Source: Bacteriovoracaceae bacterium
Lineage (GTDB): Bacteria; Bdellovibrionota; Bacteriovoracia; Bacteriovoracales; Bacteriovoracaceae
Direction: 5' to 3'
NCBI GenBank assembly: GCA_023954635.1
Contig: JAGSHI010000014.1
Location: 1-43,887, forward strand
DNA length: 43,887 nt
The notes beneath the pieces were generated by a model. That model was not told where the DNA came from and did no database searches. It saw only the letters and a list, made by a program, of their open reading frames with translations. The number at the start of each line of letters is the position of its first letter. Position 1 is the first letter of the stretch. The position numbers and the translations under genes were made by a program. Of this stretch, positions 1 to 7,502 are shown piece by piece.

Positions 1-1477
1 CAGATTGTTTTAAATCGTTAACGATCTGCTTTTCTAGGATAAGATCAACTGAGGAGAAAGGATCATCCCAAAGTAGAATTTCACCTTCAGCGATTAAACT
101 TCTAACGAGGCATAATCTCTTTGCCTGACCACCAGAAAGTCGCTTTCCATTCTCCCCGACTTCAAGCTCTAACAATTCTTTTTGAGATTCTGCGAGATAA
201 TCAAGACCCATAATTTTTAAAAGTTTATAAGCTTTTTCCTTATCTGCTTCATCTACTACTTTACCTAAAAAGATATTTGCTTCTAATGTGTCATTATATA
301 AATATGGACTTTGAGCGACATATGAAATCTTTTCATTATGCCCTTTTAAGATCTCAGCAATTTGTTTTAACACTTCAGATTTCCCACATCCTGTTTTCCC
401 AACGAACACGGACCAACTCTCTCGTTCTAACTTTAAGGTTAACCACTCTTCCCAAAACAAGACATTAAAACTTAAAGACGAATCAAGCTTGTCTGGGTTT
501 TTATCAAGAAGGTCTAATTCAATCTCACTGGGAGACTCAAGTTTTGAAACTAATTCCCTTATCCTTTTCCATGAAGCACCAGAGCGAGCAAAAACAACTC
601 CGATCCAGCTGACATACATGAGAGGTTCTAAAAAAAGAAAAATAAATCCTGAGAAAAGGATAAGTCCAGGAGCACCAAGGTCCAAAGTTCGAACAACCCA
701 TGCTCCCCACACAAGAGACATTCCAACGCCTAAAGGTATGAGAGGAATAGAGAAAGCAATACCTAAACCAGCACGATAAAAAGAGAAAAGTTCTTTATAA
801 GAATTTTTGTCAAACAAATCGATAAATGATTTCTCAGCATGAAAATTCTTAATTGTTTTTTTCCCTAAATAAGACTCCATAACAAAGTTTTGAACTTCAC
901 CTTGAAAGTCTTGTGTTTGTTTATAGTATTTTCTGTTCCGACTCACAATCAGAGTAAAGAGTAAAAAAGCTATTAACATCGGAGAAAGTGCAATGACTAA
1001 TTTAGAATTGAATGATGAAATTTTAGGAATTAATACAGCAAGAGCGATAATAACATTCCCTAACTGGAGTAAAGCAAAACCTATTAAGGCCCGAAGTTGT
1101 TCCATATCATTTTGTACGATTTGATAAAGTTGCCCTGAAGAGAATTCGAGATAACGAAGAGGTGAAACTTTCTCTAGTTTTTCAACCAACTCTACTCGTA
1201 AGTTTTTTTGCATGACTCGAGCAGGGTAAAAAAATGAAAGTCTTGAGCTTGTTCTAAAAACAATAATCCCAAAGGCCAAAAGAAAAAAGATTCCGACAGG
1301 TTGCTCAGCTAACCCATTTCCGACTTTCTCGGCCACTTCTTTGGCCAAAAACGGCAACTGACTCCCAATATAATGAGTCATAAATAGACAAGAGAAGGCA
1401 ACAATGTAGTAGTACCAGTATTCTTTAAATTGGAGAATAAGAAGTGAAGTTATACTTCTATCGAGACGGCTTTTCAT
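1..1477 (-). CDS. ABC exporter, fused membrane and ATPase domains (3' end cut by window edge)
   Basis: This is an ABC-type exporter half-molecule in one chain; 492 codons are visible and the C-terminus lies outside the window. About residues 15-300 form the membrane domain with several hydrophobic segments. The ATPase domain follows, with Walker A GKTGCGKS at 360-367, a Q-loop (YVAQSP), the signature LSGGQ at 447-451, and Walker B ending in LLWDDP. The second acid of Walker B (residue 472) is Asp where most ABC ATPases have the catalytic Glu. Such sites occur in the degenerate half of asymmetric ABC dimers, so a partner half-transporter may lie to the left. The substrate cannot be told. The start is the ATG at 1477, with no competing in-frame start nearby. 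It faces away from the tRNA gene. Confidence 0.9.
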   Translation of the reverse strand, partial: MKSRLDRSITSLLILQFKEYWYYYIVAFSCLFMTHYIGSQLPFLAKEVAEKVGNGLAEQPVGIFFLLAFGIIVFRTSSRLSFFYPARVMQKNLRVELVEKLEKVSPLRYLEFSSGQLYQIVQNDMEQLRALIGFALLQLGNVIIALAVLIPKISSFNSKLVIALSPMLIAFLLFTLIVSRNRKYYKQTQDFQGEVQNFVMESYLGKKTIKNFHAEKSFIDLFDKNSYKELFSFYRAGLGIAFSIPLIPLGVGMSLVWGAWVVRTLDLGAPGLILFSGFIFLFLEPLMYVSWIGVVFARSGASWKRIRELVSKLESPSEIELDLLDKNPDKLDSSLSFNVLFWEEWLTLKLERESWSVFVGKTGCGKSEVLKQIAEILKGHNEKISYVAQSPYLYNDTLEANIFLGKVVDEADKEKAYKLLKIMGLDYLAESQKELLELEVGENGKRLSGGQAKRLCLVRSLIAEGEILLWDDPFSSVDLILEKQIVNDLKQS

Positions 1478-1531
1478 GAGTGACGACTATATGTCTTTTC
1501 ACAAAATCAGGCAACTGACGCATCGTGGCTA

Positions 1532-1552
1532 CTTGTCATTTGAATTGACAAG
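1532..1552. promoter_or_regulatory. Inverted repeat overlapping the tRNA promoter -35
   Basis: CTTGTCA and TGACAAG are perfect 7-bp arms separated by 7 bp. The right arm covers most of the -35 hexamer of the tRNA-Val promoter. The repeat lies between the divergent ABC transporter and tRNA genes. It could be an operator or chance; no binding protein can be inferred from sequence. Confidence 0.4.
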
Positions 1553-1573
1553 CTTACCTCTGAACCTTATATT
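1545..1573 (+). promoter_or_regulatory. Sigma70-type promoter of tRNA-Val
   Basis: TTGACA (1545-1550), a 17-bp spacer and TATATT (1568-1573) form a near-consensus promoter. The predicted start, around 1580, is about 12 bp before the mature tRNA 5' end. It is one of the best promoters in the window, as expected for a stable RNA gene. The histone-fold gene 70 bp downstream of the tRNA may be partly read from it. Confidence 0.75.
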
Positions 1574-1591
1574 TTCAGCTCTTTAAAATGT

Positions 1592-1668
<77 letters not shown>

Positions 1669-1737
1669 TTTTTCCTTATTCTATTCATCATTTTATTTCA
1701 TTTAGTGCTATCCTATTTCTATTCAAGGAGAACGAAG

Positions 1738-2187
1738 ATGAGTGAAGCGAAAGCTTATTGGAGAAAATGTGCTACATGTGGAAAAGAAATTAACTTTAAT
1801 TCCATATATCAAAAATGTAGCGTCTCTAGTTGTCGAAAAAGTGTATGGTGTAGTGTTGATTGTTGGGACATTCATAACCCAGTCATGAATCATAAGAACT
1901 CTTGGGCCGAAGAAGAAACGGCCCCTGGTAGAGAACCTGTAAGAAGAATTGTCTCATCTCCTAAAAATTCTTCACCTACTCCAAACCATTCATCAAATAG
2001 TGAGATTCCTAAAGACATTTTAATAGTCGCCAGTAAACTGAAGGCCTATGTGAAAGCAAAGTACGACCTTAGTACTTCAGGAAATGTCATGGAAGCCCTT
2101 AGTGATATTATGAGAAATGAGGCCGATAAAGCATGTGAAAAAGCAATCGCCGATGGAAGAAAGACGTTGATGGACCGTGATTTCTAA
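1738..2187 (+). CDS. Zinc-finger protein with C-terminal bacterial histone fold
   Basis: This 149-residue protein has two parts. Residues 11-52 hold C11, C14, C27, C32, C38, C42, H46 and H52, spaced like a cross-brace zinc finger of the MYND/HIT or ZZ kind. After a polar Ser/Pro/Asn linker (about 57-90), residues 93-149 look like one histone fold: a helix with SKLKAYVKAK, a T/S turn, a long central helix, then ADGRKTLMDRDF. That ending matches the conserved GRKT-x-x-x-x-D-[IF] end of archaeal histones and of the Bdellovibrio bacterial histone as I recall it. The likely role is DNA binding or chromatin organisation with a zinc module for a partner; this is inference. The ATG at 1738 is preferred because AAGGAG lies just upstream; an earlier in-frame start at 1705 lacks one. 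The 3' end overlaps the next gene by 11 bp. Confidence 0.85.
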   Translation: MSEAKAYWRKCATCGKEINFNSIYQKCSVSSCRKSVWCSVDCWDIHNPVMNHKNSWAEEETAPGREPVRRIVSSPKNSSPTPNHSSNSEIPKDILIVASKLKAYVKAKYDLSTSGNVMEALSDIMRNEADKACEKAIADGRKTLMDRDF

Positions 2188-3817
2188 AGAAACTTTAAAA
2201 AAACCATTTATATTTAAACTTGGTTGTCTGGTAACAATTTTTTCAATTTGTTTCGGTTATCAAATTAAATCAGGAACCAACACACTCTTTCATAATGGAA
2301 ATTGGAAAGTTGAAAAAAGAGAACTTAAAGTTGGCGTTACAGGAAGCGATGAGTTTCTCTCAACAAGAGCACCTCTCTATAAAAATCAATTAAGCCTTGG
2401 ACGGTGGTACGGTCATCATTCAATCCGAAGTCCAAAAATTAAAGATTTAAATTCTGGAAAATTAAGATTTCGTTTAAATAGTAATCAGTACTTGTCATTA
2501 AAATTGAACAACTCTCCTTACTCGAATCATGGTGTAGTTATCAGTGCTGATAAAAACTTTATTTCTAATTACTTTACTGGTGAAGAGAAGAATTACTCAA
2601 GAGTAGTTTTAAAATCTGACCAACTAAAGAAAGAGTGGAATAAACTCTCCTTTAAAATAATTGAAAGAGAGCTCCTTTTTGAATTAAACGATAAGGCCCT
2701 CACAAAGGTCAATATTAATGGCCCAGTTAAATTTAACTCAATCACAATTCGTTCAGGCCTTCATGGCGCAATTGTTGATGACATTTATCTAAACTCTTCT
2801 TCTCATCAGTCATTTGAAGAACATTTCTTTGATCACAAGGGTGCTATACTAAACTCTCTCTATGTTTTGATTATCCTAATCATATTATTATTTCTTATTT
2901 TTCATTTTTTTCCATCTCTTGATAAGAACAATATCCTCCTACTATTAATGACCTTAATTTTTTGTCAAAACATATTTCTTTATTACGATGTCTTTATTTG
3001 GTCAAAAAAAGAAATTAGTCCTTTTAGCAAGACATTATCTGGTAAAGATATTTCAACATTAGCAACTCGACTCGAAAGAATTCGTTTTGGACTGTTTCAT
3101 CTTTTAGATTTGAACTCATTATCAAATATTCCCTCAGCTGAAGGTTTGAAACGTATTGGTTACCCAACAAAGCGGATTTACGAAGGGCCCATACTCTGTA
3201 TTGGAACGAGTAAATGCTCAAAGAGAAAAATTAAAACAGCTTCTTCAGTAACAGGAAAGGATATTTCGAAACTTGTTCTAATAGGGACTTCACAGAGTGT
3301 TGGATCAGGAGCAAGAACTATTTCAGATACATTCTTTTCAAAGTTACATTTTCACATACAAAAGAAATTAACTGGTAATAAGTTAGTCTCTCTCAACTTT
3401 AGTGAATCGGGATCTAACCCAGAAACTCTATACTCAAAATACTCTGAACAAATAAAAAATCTTAATCCAGAAATATTTATAATAAACCTAGTTAATAACG
3501 GAGACGATGTTAACTATTACAAGGGACTTAGAAAACTTGTCGAACTAGGAAAAAGTTTAAAGTCGAGAGTTTTCTTAATTCAAGAAGCAGTTAGTATTGA
3601 GTCCGATTTAAAGTTAAATAAAAGGAGAGAGTTTATATCTTCCCTTTCTGGTCCAAAGATCCACATCATTGACCTTAATTCAACATTTAGAAAGAAACCT
3701 TTTTATGCTGGGGATTTTAATTTTTGGGATTTTATTCACCTAACAAATCAAGGTCACCACAAAGCTGGTATTTTCCTAGCAGATGAAATAACAAAAAAGA
3801 TGACCCTAAGGAAGTAA
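2177..3817 (+). CDS. Membrane-anchored SGNH/GDSL-type hydrolase
   Basis: The C-terminal domain (about 362-540 of 546) carries SGNH hydrolase signs: GTSQS at 370-374 with Ser372 as likely nucleophile, an N-rich block near 437-444, and DFIH at 518-521 as the Asp-x-x-His pair. The N-terminal part has a membrane segment at about 10-28, a beta-rich region (30-210), then two hydrophobic segments at about 226-275. The hydrolase domain is therefore tethered to the inner membrane, probably facing the periplasm. Members of this superfamily are esterases or acyl transferases on glycans or lipids; the substrate here is unknown. The only plausible start is GTG at 2177, inside the histone-fold gene, which suggests translational coupling. 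The 3' end overlaps the convergent DCC gene by 12 bp. Confidence 0.7.
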   Translation: MISKETLKKPFIFKLGCLVTIFSICFGYQIKSGTNTLFHNGNWKVEKRELKVGVTGSDEFLSTRAPLYKNQLSLGRWYGHHSIRSPKIKDLNSGKLRFRLNSNQYLSLKLNNSPYSNHGVVISADKNFISNYFTGEEKNYSRVVLKSDQLKKEWNKLSFKIIERELLFELNDKALTKVNINGPVKFNSITIRSGLHGAIVDDIYLNSSSHQSFEEHFFDHKGAILNSLYVLIILIILLFLIFHFFPSLDKNNILLLLMTLIFCQNIFLYYDVFIWSKKEISPFSKTLSGKDISTLATRLERIRFGLFHLLDLNSLSNIPSAEGLKRIGYPTKRIYEGPILCIGTSKCSKRKIKTASSVTGKDISKLVLIGTSQSVGSGARTISDTFFSKLHFHIQKKLTGNKLVSLNFSESGSNPETLYSKYSEQIKNLNPEIFIINLVNNGDDVNYYKGLRKLVELGKSLKSRVFLIQEAVSIESDLKLNKRREFISSLSGPKIHIIDLNSTFRKKPFYAGDFNFWDFIHLTNQGHHKAGIFLADEITKKMTLRK

Positions 3818-4204
3818 CTGTTGTCTTTCACTTTCTGTTGGATATCGACAAGTATCCTTTTTTCCAAATAGTTTATACCTATTCTTAGCAACTAATTTGT
3901 AACCAAAGTCTCTTACCGGAAGTGGAAAAACTTTGATCCAAACAATTAAGTTCCATGGGAAGGATAAGTGAGCGGCCAGCCGAGCAATCGCCTCAGACCG
4001 AGAGTAAAGCTTACCATCATCGTACAAATAAACAGTGTCGAGATCACTAATGTTCTCTTTAGAAAGTAATTCTTTGGCCGTCTCACCCTGAAGGGAAGCA
4101 AATTTTACAATATTATCTTTTGAATAATTTAAAGAAAAGTCGACAAAACCGTTACACAAAGTACAAACACCATCAAAAAATAGTATCGTCTCTTTTTTGC
4201 TCAT
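3806..4204 (-). CDS. DCC family thiol-disulfide oxidoreductase (DUF393, YuxK-like)
   Basis: This 132-residue protein begins with the family hallmark FFDGVCTLCNGFV: Asp11, then Cys14-x-x-Cys17. The later SRSEAIARL and FPLPVRDFGYKLVAKNRYKLFG segments also match the DCC family, and full length is normal for it. Members are thioredoxin-fold proteins presumed to carry out thiol-disulfide exchange, but cellular partners are generally unknown. There is no signal peptide, so it is cytoplasmic. Its ATG overlaps the stop of the upstream 435-residue gene in an ATGA (4201-4204), so the two are probably one transcript. Confidence 0.9.
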   Translation of the reverse strand: MSKKETILFFDGVCTLCNGFVDFSLNYSKDNIVKFASLQGETAKELLSKENISDLDTVYLYDDGKLYSRSEAIARLAAHLSFPWNLIVWIKVFPLPVRDFGYKLVAKNRYKLFGKKDTCRYPTESERQQLLP

Positions 4205-5508
4205 AGTGTTCTCATTAACAATTTCAGAACTTGATCATGGGATTGGTTACATCCACCTAACTTAATTCCAGAAAAACTTCTTCTAAAATAATCGAAAAAG
4301 AGATCCTTTCCCGACTCCTTAAAGCTTTTATCAGATTGTTCACTAAGTATAGCTTTCATCGAATCAAAATTTCGAACAAGTCGTCTATATTCAAAATAAT
4401 TCATATCAAACTCTTCGGCATAACGAGGCAAAATCATATGTTCCCATAGGGCAACTATCTCTCGACTATCCAAGTTTTCTGGCACCTGATTTAACATTTT
4501 TCTAAGGTCTTCAACAGTCTGAACACTCATCATTTTTTTGGTCCAATCCATAAGCCCAGACCACTGATCTCTATTTTTTGTTAGGAATATTTGCTTAGAG
4601 AATTTTTTCCTAAATGATAACTTTAAATTTTCATCATCACTATTCAGAATATGTTGGATAAGCAAGGTAGTTTTAACTTGTTTTTCAGTCTTTAAAGTCA
4701 TTACATATTGAACATAATCATTAGTTATCCCATTACCAACCATAAACCTTAACATTGACTGATAACTTACTGAATCCTGAAAGAATCCCATTTTACCCAT
4801 CATAGATTTAACCCAAGTATTTTTAGCGACAACAATAACTTCAGACATGTCATCAACCTGCCTCATCGGATATAGAAAATTATCAGGGTTTTTTAGCCTT
4901 AACTCTTTTTGAATAATGCCTAGATTATCTTGATATTTTAAATATGCTTCTTTTGACCCAAGTGCGCTTATTATTTTTCTCTTGATGACAAGTTTTTCCA
5001 AGGAACCAGGTATCGTTGAATACATAACACTCCATGGAGTCATCGCCGATATTGGGATAAGATGAGGTAATCCCATATTAATTAAAATTCCAGGTACGAC
5101 ATAGTCAGAAGTCATTCCCATCATCACAGCAATTGCGACACCAAATCCCTTTCTCTTAAAAAGAACTTTTACTTTTAAAAAAGTCACTTTAAATAAGTCC
5201 CAAACATTATTAATTTTTAATGTTCTAAAAGGCTCTAGGAAAATACTTTTTTTAGCTGGAGTGAGTTCTAAACTATTGGCATAAAAATCTGCAAAGACAT
5301 CAATTTTTTCTTTAAATATTTTTTCAAATTTAACCTTATCGATATCGTCTAGACTTTTAAATCTTGGGTTCTCCCTCTCAATCTCATGTCCCACTTGTAG
5401 GATCACGTTCGCAAACTCCAAGGAGAACTGATATTCAGCCTTCAAATCTCCCGCCCACGAGGTCGAAAAAGTAGAAATAAATAGAAATATTACGAATACA
5501 TATCTCAT
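4201..5508 (-). CDS. Secreted protein of unknown function
   Basis: I do not recognise this 435-residue protein. Residues 1-19 are a clear signal peptide ending SWA before GDL, so it is exported. The mature part is mainly helical and charged. One region with hydrophobic stretches (about 120-168, containing VAIAVMMGM and LINMGLPHLIP) might insert into or lie on a membrane. Only one cysteine is visible near the C-terminus, so disulfides are unlikely. It overlaps the DCC oxidoreductase gene by 4 bp. The leader contains CCGATAAG 6 nt before the ATG; the same octamer precedes the divergent lipoprotein gene. Confidence 0.75.
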   Translation of the reverse strand: MRYVFVIFLFISTFSTSWAGDLKAEYQFSLEFANVILQVGHEIERENPRFKSLDDIDKVKFEKIFKEKIDVFADFYANSLELTPAKKSIFLEPFRTLKINNVWDLFKVTFLKVKVLFKRKGFGVAIAVMMGMTSDYVVPGILINMGLPHLIPISAMTPWSVMYSTIPGSLEKLVIKRKIISALGSKEAYLKYQDNLGIIQKELRLKNPDNFLYPMRQVDDMSEVIVVAKNTWVKSMMGKMGFFQDSVSYQSMLRFMVGNGITNDYVQYVMTLKTEKQVKTTLLIQHILNSDDENLKLSFRKKFSKQIFLTKNRDQWSGLMDWTKKMMSVQTVEDLRKMLNQVPENLDSREIVALWEHMILPRYAEEFDMNYFEYRRLVRNFDSMKAILSEQSDKSFKESGKDLFFDYFRRSFSGIKLGGCNQSHDQVLKLLMRTL

Positions 5509-5599
5509 CGAAATCTTATCGGTTACTCTAGCTCAAGAGGTTAAAACTCGACCCCTAAGCTCGGTTTAAAAAACTATAGAATTTCCGATAAGTTAGTCT

Positions 5600-5974
5600 A
5601 TGAAACTAATTTCATATTTAATATTTTCGGCCTTCTTTCTTCTTTCATGCTCAACACATGTTAAGCGTAGGCCATCTTCTGTAAATGCTGGTTCATGCAT
5701 GGACTTAGTATCAGGATTTGTTCCGACTAGGGCTAATCATCTTGATGCTCCTGAAATAGGAAAAATGAGGAACACTTTCAAAATTTCCGGAAAAAATATG
5801 AATGATGTTCTCGAAAATCCATTTTATAAAAGAAAAGTTTTTGATTCCCAAAATGATGAGCTCAACAAAAAGAGTGCTTTGATAATAAATATGATTGCCA
5901 AGTCTAGACCTGATTTCGACGAAAAGAGAATTTTAATGAGATATAGACGCCTATTTAATTTATGTGAAAATTAA
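5600..5974 (+). CDS. Small lipoprotein, unknown function
   Basis: This 124-residue protein has a lipoprotein signal: a hydrophobic stretch ending LLSC with Cys17 as the lipidation site, then a polar STHVKRRPSS start to the mature chain. The rest is basic and soluble, with no recognised domain. Two further cysteines remain (positions about 33 and 122). The ATG follows CCGATAAG by 7 nt, with no stronger ribosome site. It is transcribed divergently from the secreted protein ending at 5508. Its 3' end overlaps the convergent beta-barrel gene by 4 bp. Confidence 0.75.
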   Translation: MKLISYLIFSAFFLLSCSTHVKRRPSSVNAGSCMDLVSGFVPTRANHLDAPEIGKMRNTFKISGKNMNDVLENPFYKRKVFDSQNDELNKKSALIINMIAKSRPDFDEKRILMRYRRLFNLCEN

Positions 5975-7164
5975 AATGAAAAACCTACGCCTAGCTTTAA
6001 TGCTGTAGCAGACTCTGTCGCTGCAATATTAGTAAAGCTTAAAAAGAGTCTTTCCATATATGAAATTTGATATCTTTTAAACTTGTAACCAATTGTTCCG
6101 GTTAGAGTTTGGAAAGATTCTCCAACGCTTCCTCCCCATGATTGAGATCCCCCACCAACTTCAATGTAAGCTCTTCCCATCATTCTATAAAGAAGAATCT
6201 CTGTATCTATAATAAGAAAACTTTCACTTGGAGTTGTTGCCGTTTCGGATAACTGGTATTGATGGGCACCAACATTAGCTCTAATACCCCACTTACTTGT
6301 CTTTCCAAATTTCAACGAAGGAGTCCAACTTAAATTAATTGTTGCCACAGAATTACTTGAATCAGTTATTTTAACGAGGCCACCAGAAAAATTTAAAAGT
6401 TTTAGTAACGGCTCTTCATCTTTGTCATCTTTGTCTTTTTGAACAACAGTGTAATAAAGAGTGTCATCATCTGTAGACTTCTCCATAAGGAATTCCCAAT
6501 TTGGACCTCCAAGAAGTGCTTGTTCTCTCTCTATTTCAGTTTGGTCTTTTTCTTGTTGATAAAGCTTTTCCATTTCTTCTAGAGCTTCATACTGTCTACT
6601 CTTCTTACTTGCCTTTGCCTTAACTTCTTCTGCTTGAGCCAATTTCATTGTCTCTGTCATTTTCTTTTGTTTCTTTTTAACAATTCGACCTCTAATCGGT
6701 CCTGACCCAATATACTGAACTTCACTAAAGTCTTCAGGGCCTTTACTTGGTCTATACTTTCTATAACGTTTTTTTCTTTTTGAAGGTCCTTGGCTAACCC
6801 AAATTTTATGTTTCCCTGATGAACGATATTTAACTTCTTTCATTTCTGCTTTTATTCTTATTGATTCGGACTTTCGACTTCTACTTTTAGAAACTCTTTT
6901 ACATCGAAATGATTTCTTGCAAACTTGTTTTCCTTTACTTTCTTCAGAGCACCACCAATCTCCACTTCCAATTGGAAGGAATGCTCCCCTACAATATTTT
7001 GTACTTCTTAAAATTTTGTAATCAGCTCTAAGCTTAAGGTATTCGATACTCTCGTCAGTACCTTTTACAGAAACTTCATATCTCTTCTTTAGAAAGGGAG
7101 AAGCTTTCACAGAGTTCAGGAAAGCCAAAATGATTGTAAGCAAGAATAACGTAGTTGTTTTCAT
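5971..7164 (-). CDS. Probable outer-membrane beta-barrel protein with basic N-terminal region
   Basis: Residues 1-21 form a signal peptide ending VKA before SPF. Residues 22-100 include four cysteines (two close pairs). Residues about 95-165 are extremely rich in Lys/Arg, with runs such as KRKKRYRKYR and KKKQKK. Residues 165-215 look like a charged coiled coil. The last 150 residues alternate hydrophobic and polar positions, are rich in aromatic and small residues, and end in Phe (KLGVGFSF), as outer-membrane barrels do. I know no named family. The basic segment could bind LPS, peptidoglycan or nucleic acid in the periplasm; this is inference. The ribosome site is weak (AAAGAG directly before ATG). 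Confidence 0.7.
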   Translation of the reverse strand: MKTTTLFLLTIILAFLNSVKASPFLKKRYEVSVKGTDESIEYLKLRADYKILRSTKYCRGAFLPIGSGDWWCSEESKGKQVCKKSFRCKRVSKSRSRKSESIRIKAEMKEVKYRSSGKHKIWVSQGPSKRKKRYRKYRPSKGPEDFSEVQYIGSGPIRGRIVKKKQKKMTETMKLAQAEEVKAKASKKSRQYEALEEMEKLYQQEKDQTEIEREQALLGGPNWEFLMEKSTDDDTLYYTVVQKDKDDKDEEPLLKLLNFSGGLVKITDSSNSVATINLSWTPSLKFGKTSKWGIRANVGAHQYQLSETATTPSESFLIIDTEILLYRMMGRAYIEVGGGSQSWGGSVGESFQTLTGTIGYKFKRYQISYMERLFLSFTNIAATESATALKLGVGFSF

Positions 7165-7502
7165 CTCTTTAAGTTTATCTGATTATGTAAAATCAAGTAG
7201 TTCTCGGCAAAAATTCCCGACTAAGACTCAAGTGATTCTTCACGATGTAAAAGCTAAGTCTCTGATAAGACTGCAAACCGACAAAAAGAGTCCCTTCATA
7301 TCAACAAAGAGCGTTAAAAACTAGCTTCCGAGTCGATATAAGACTCTTAATTTAAAGATCAAATTGGGGGGGAAAGATGAAATTCAAACTCATGGTTCTT
7401 GCTGCCGTAATTCTTAAAACCTCTTATATTGCATCGTCCCGACAGATATGTCCTGAACTTTGGTATGGTGGCAACGAATTTCAATTATCTATGGAGGATT
7501 CC
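7165..7502. other. Divergent intergenic region before the aminotransferase gene
   Basis: This 338-bp gap separates the divergent barrel gene and the aminotransferase. It contains GAGTC at 7330-7334 and GACTC at 7342-7346 (a 5-bp inverted repeat, 7-bp gap), and further AGACTC/AGAGTC copies at 7224 and 7287. A run of seven G lies at 7366-7372, five bases before an in-frame ATG at 7377. The frame from 7377 stays open into the aminotransferase and would add 42 residues with a signal-like start. I see no tRNA-like or riboswitch core. Confidence 0.5.

Noticed and set aside
277-779. Two plus-strand open frames (277-468 and 489-779)
   Set aside because: They lie antisense inside the ABC exporter, whose Walker and signature motifs prove the minus-strand frame.
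1705-1737. Upstream start for the zinc-finger/histone protein
   Set aside because: No ribosome site there; AAGGAG points to the ATG at 1738.
7130-7324. 64-residue plus-strand frame before ilvE
   Set aside because: It begins inside the barrel gene's signal peptide on the other strand, and has no ribosome site or recognisable features.
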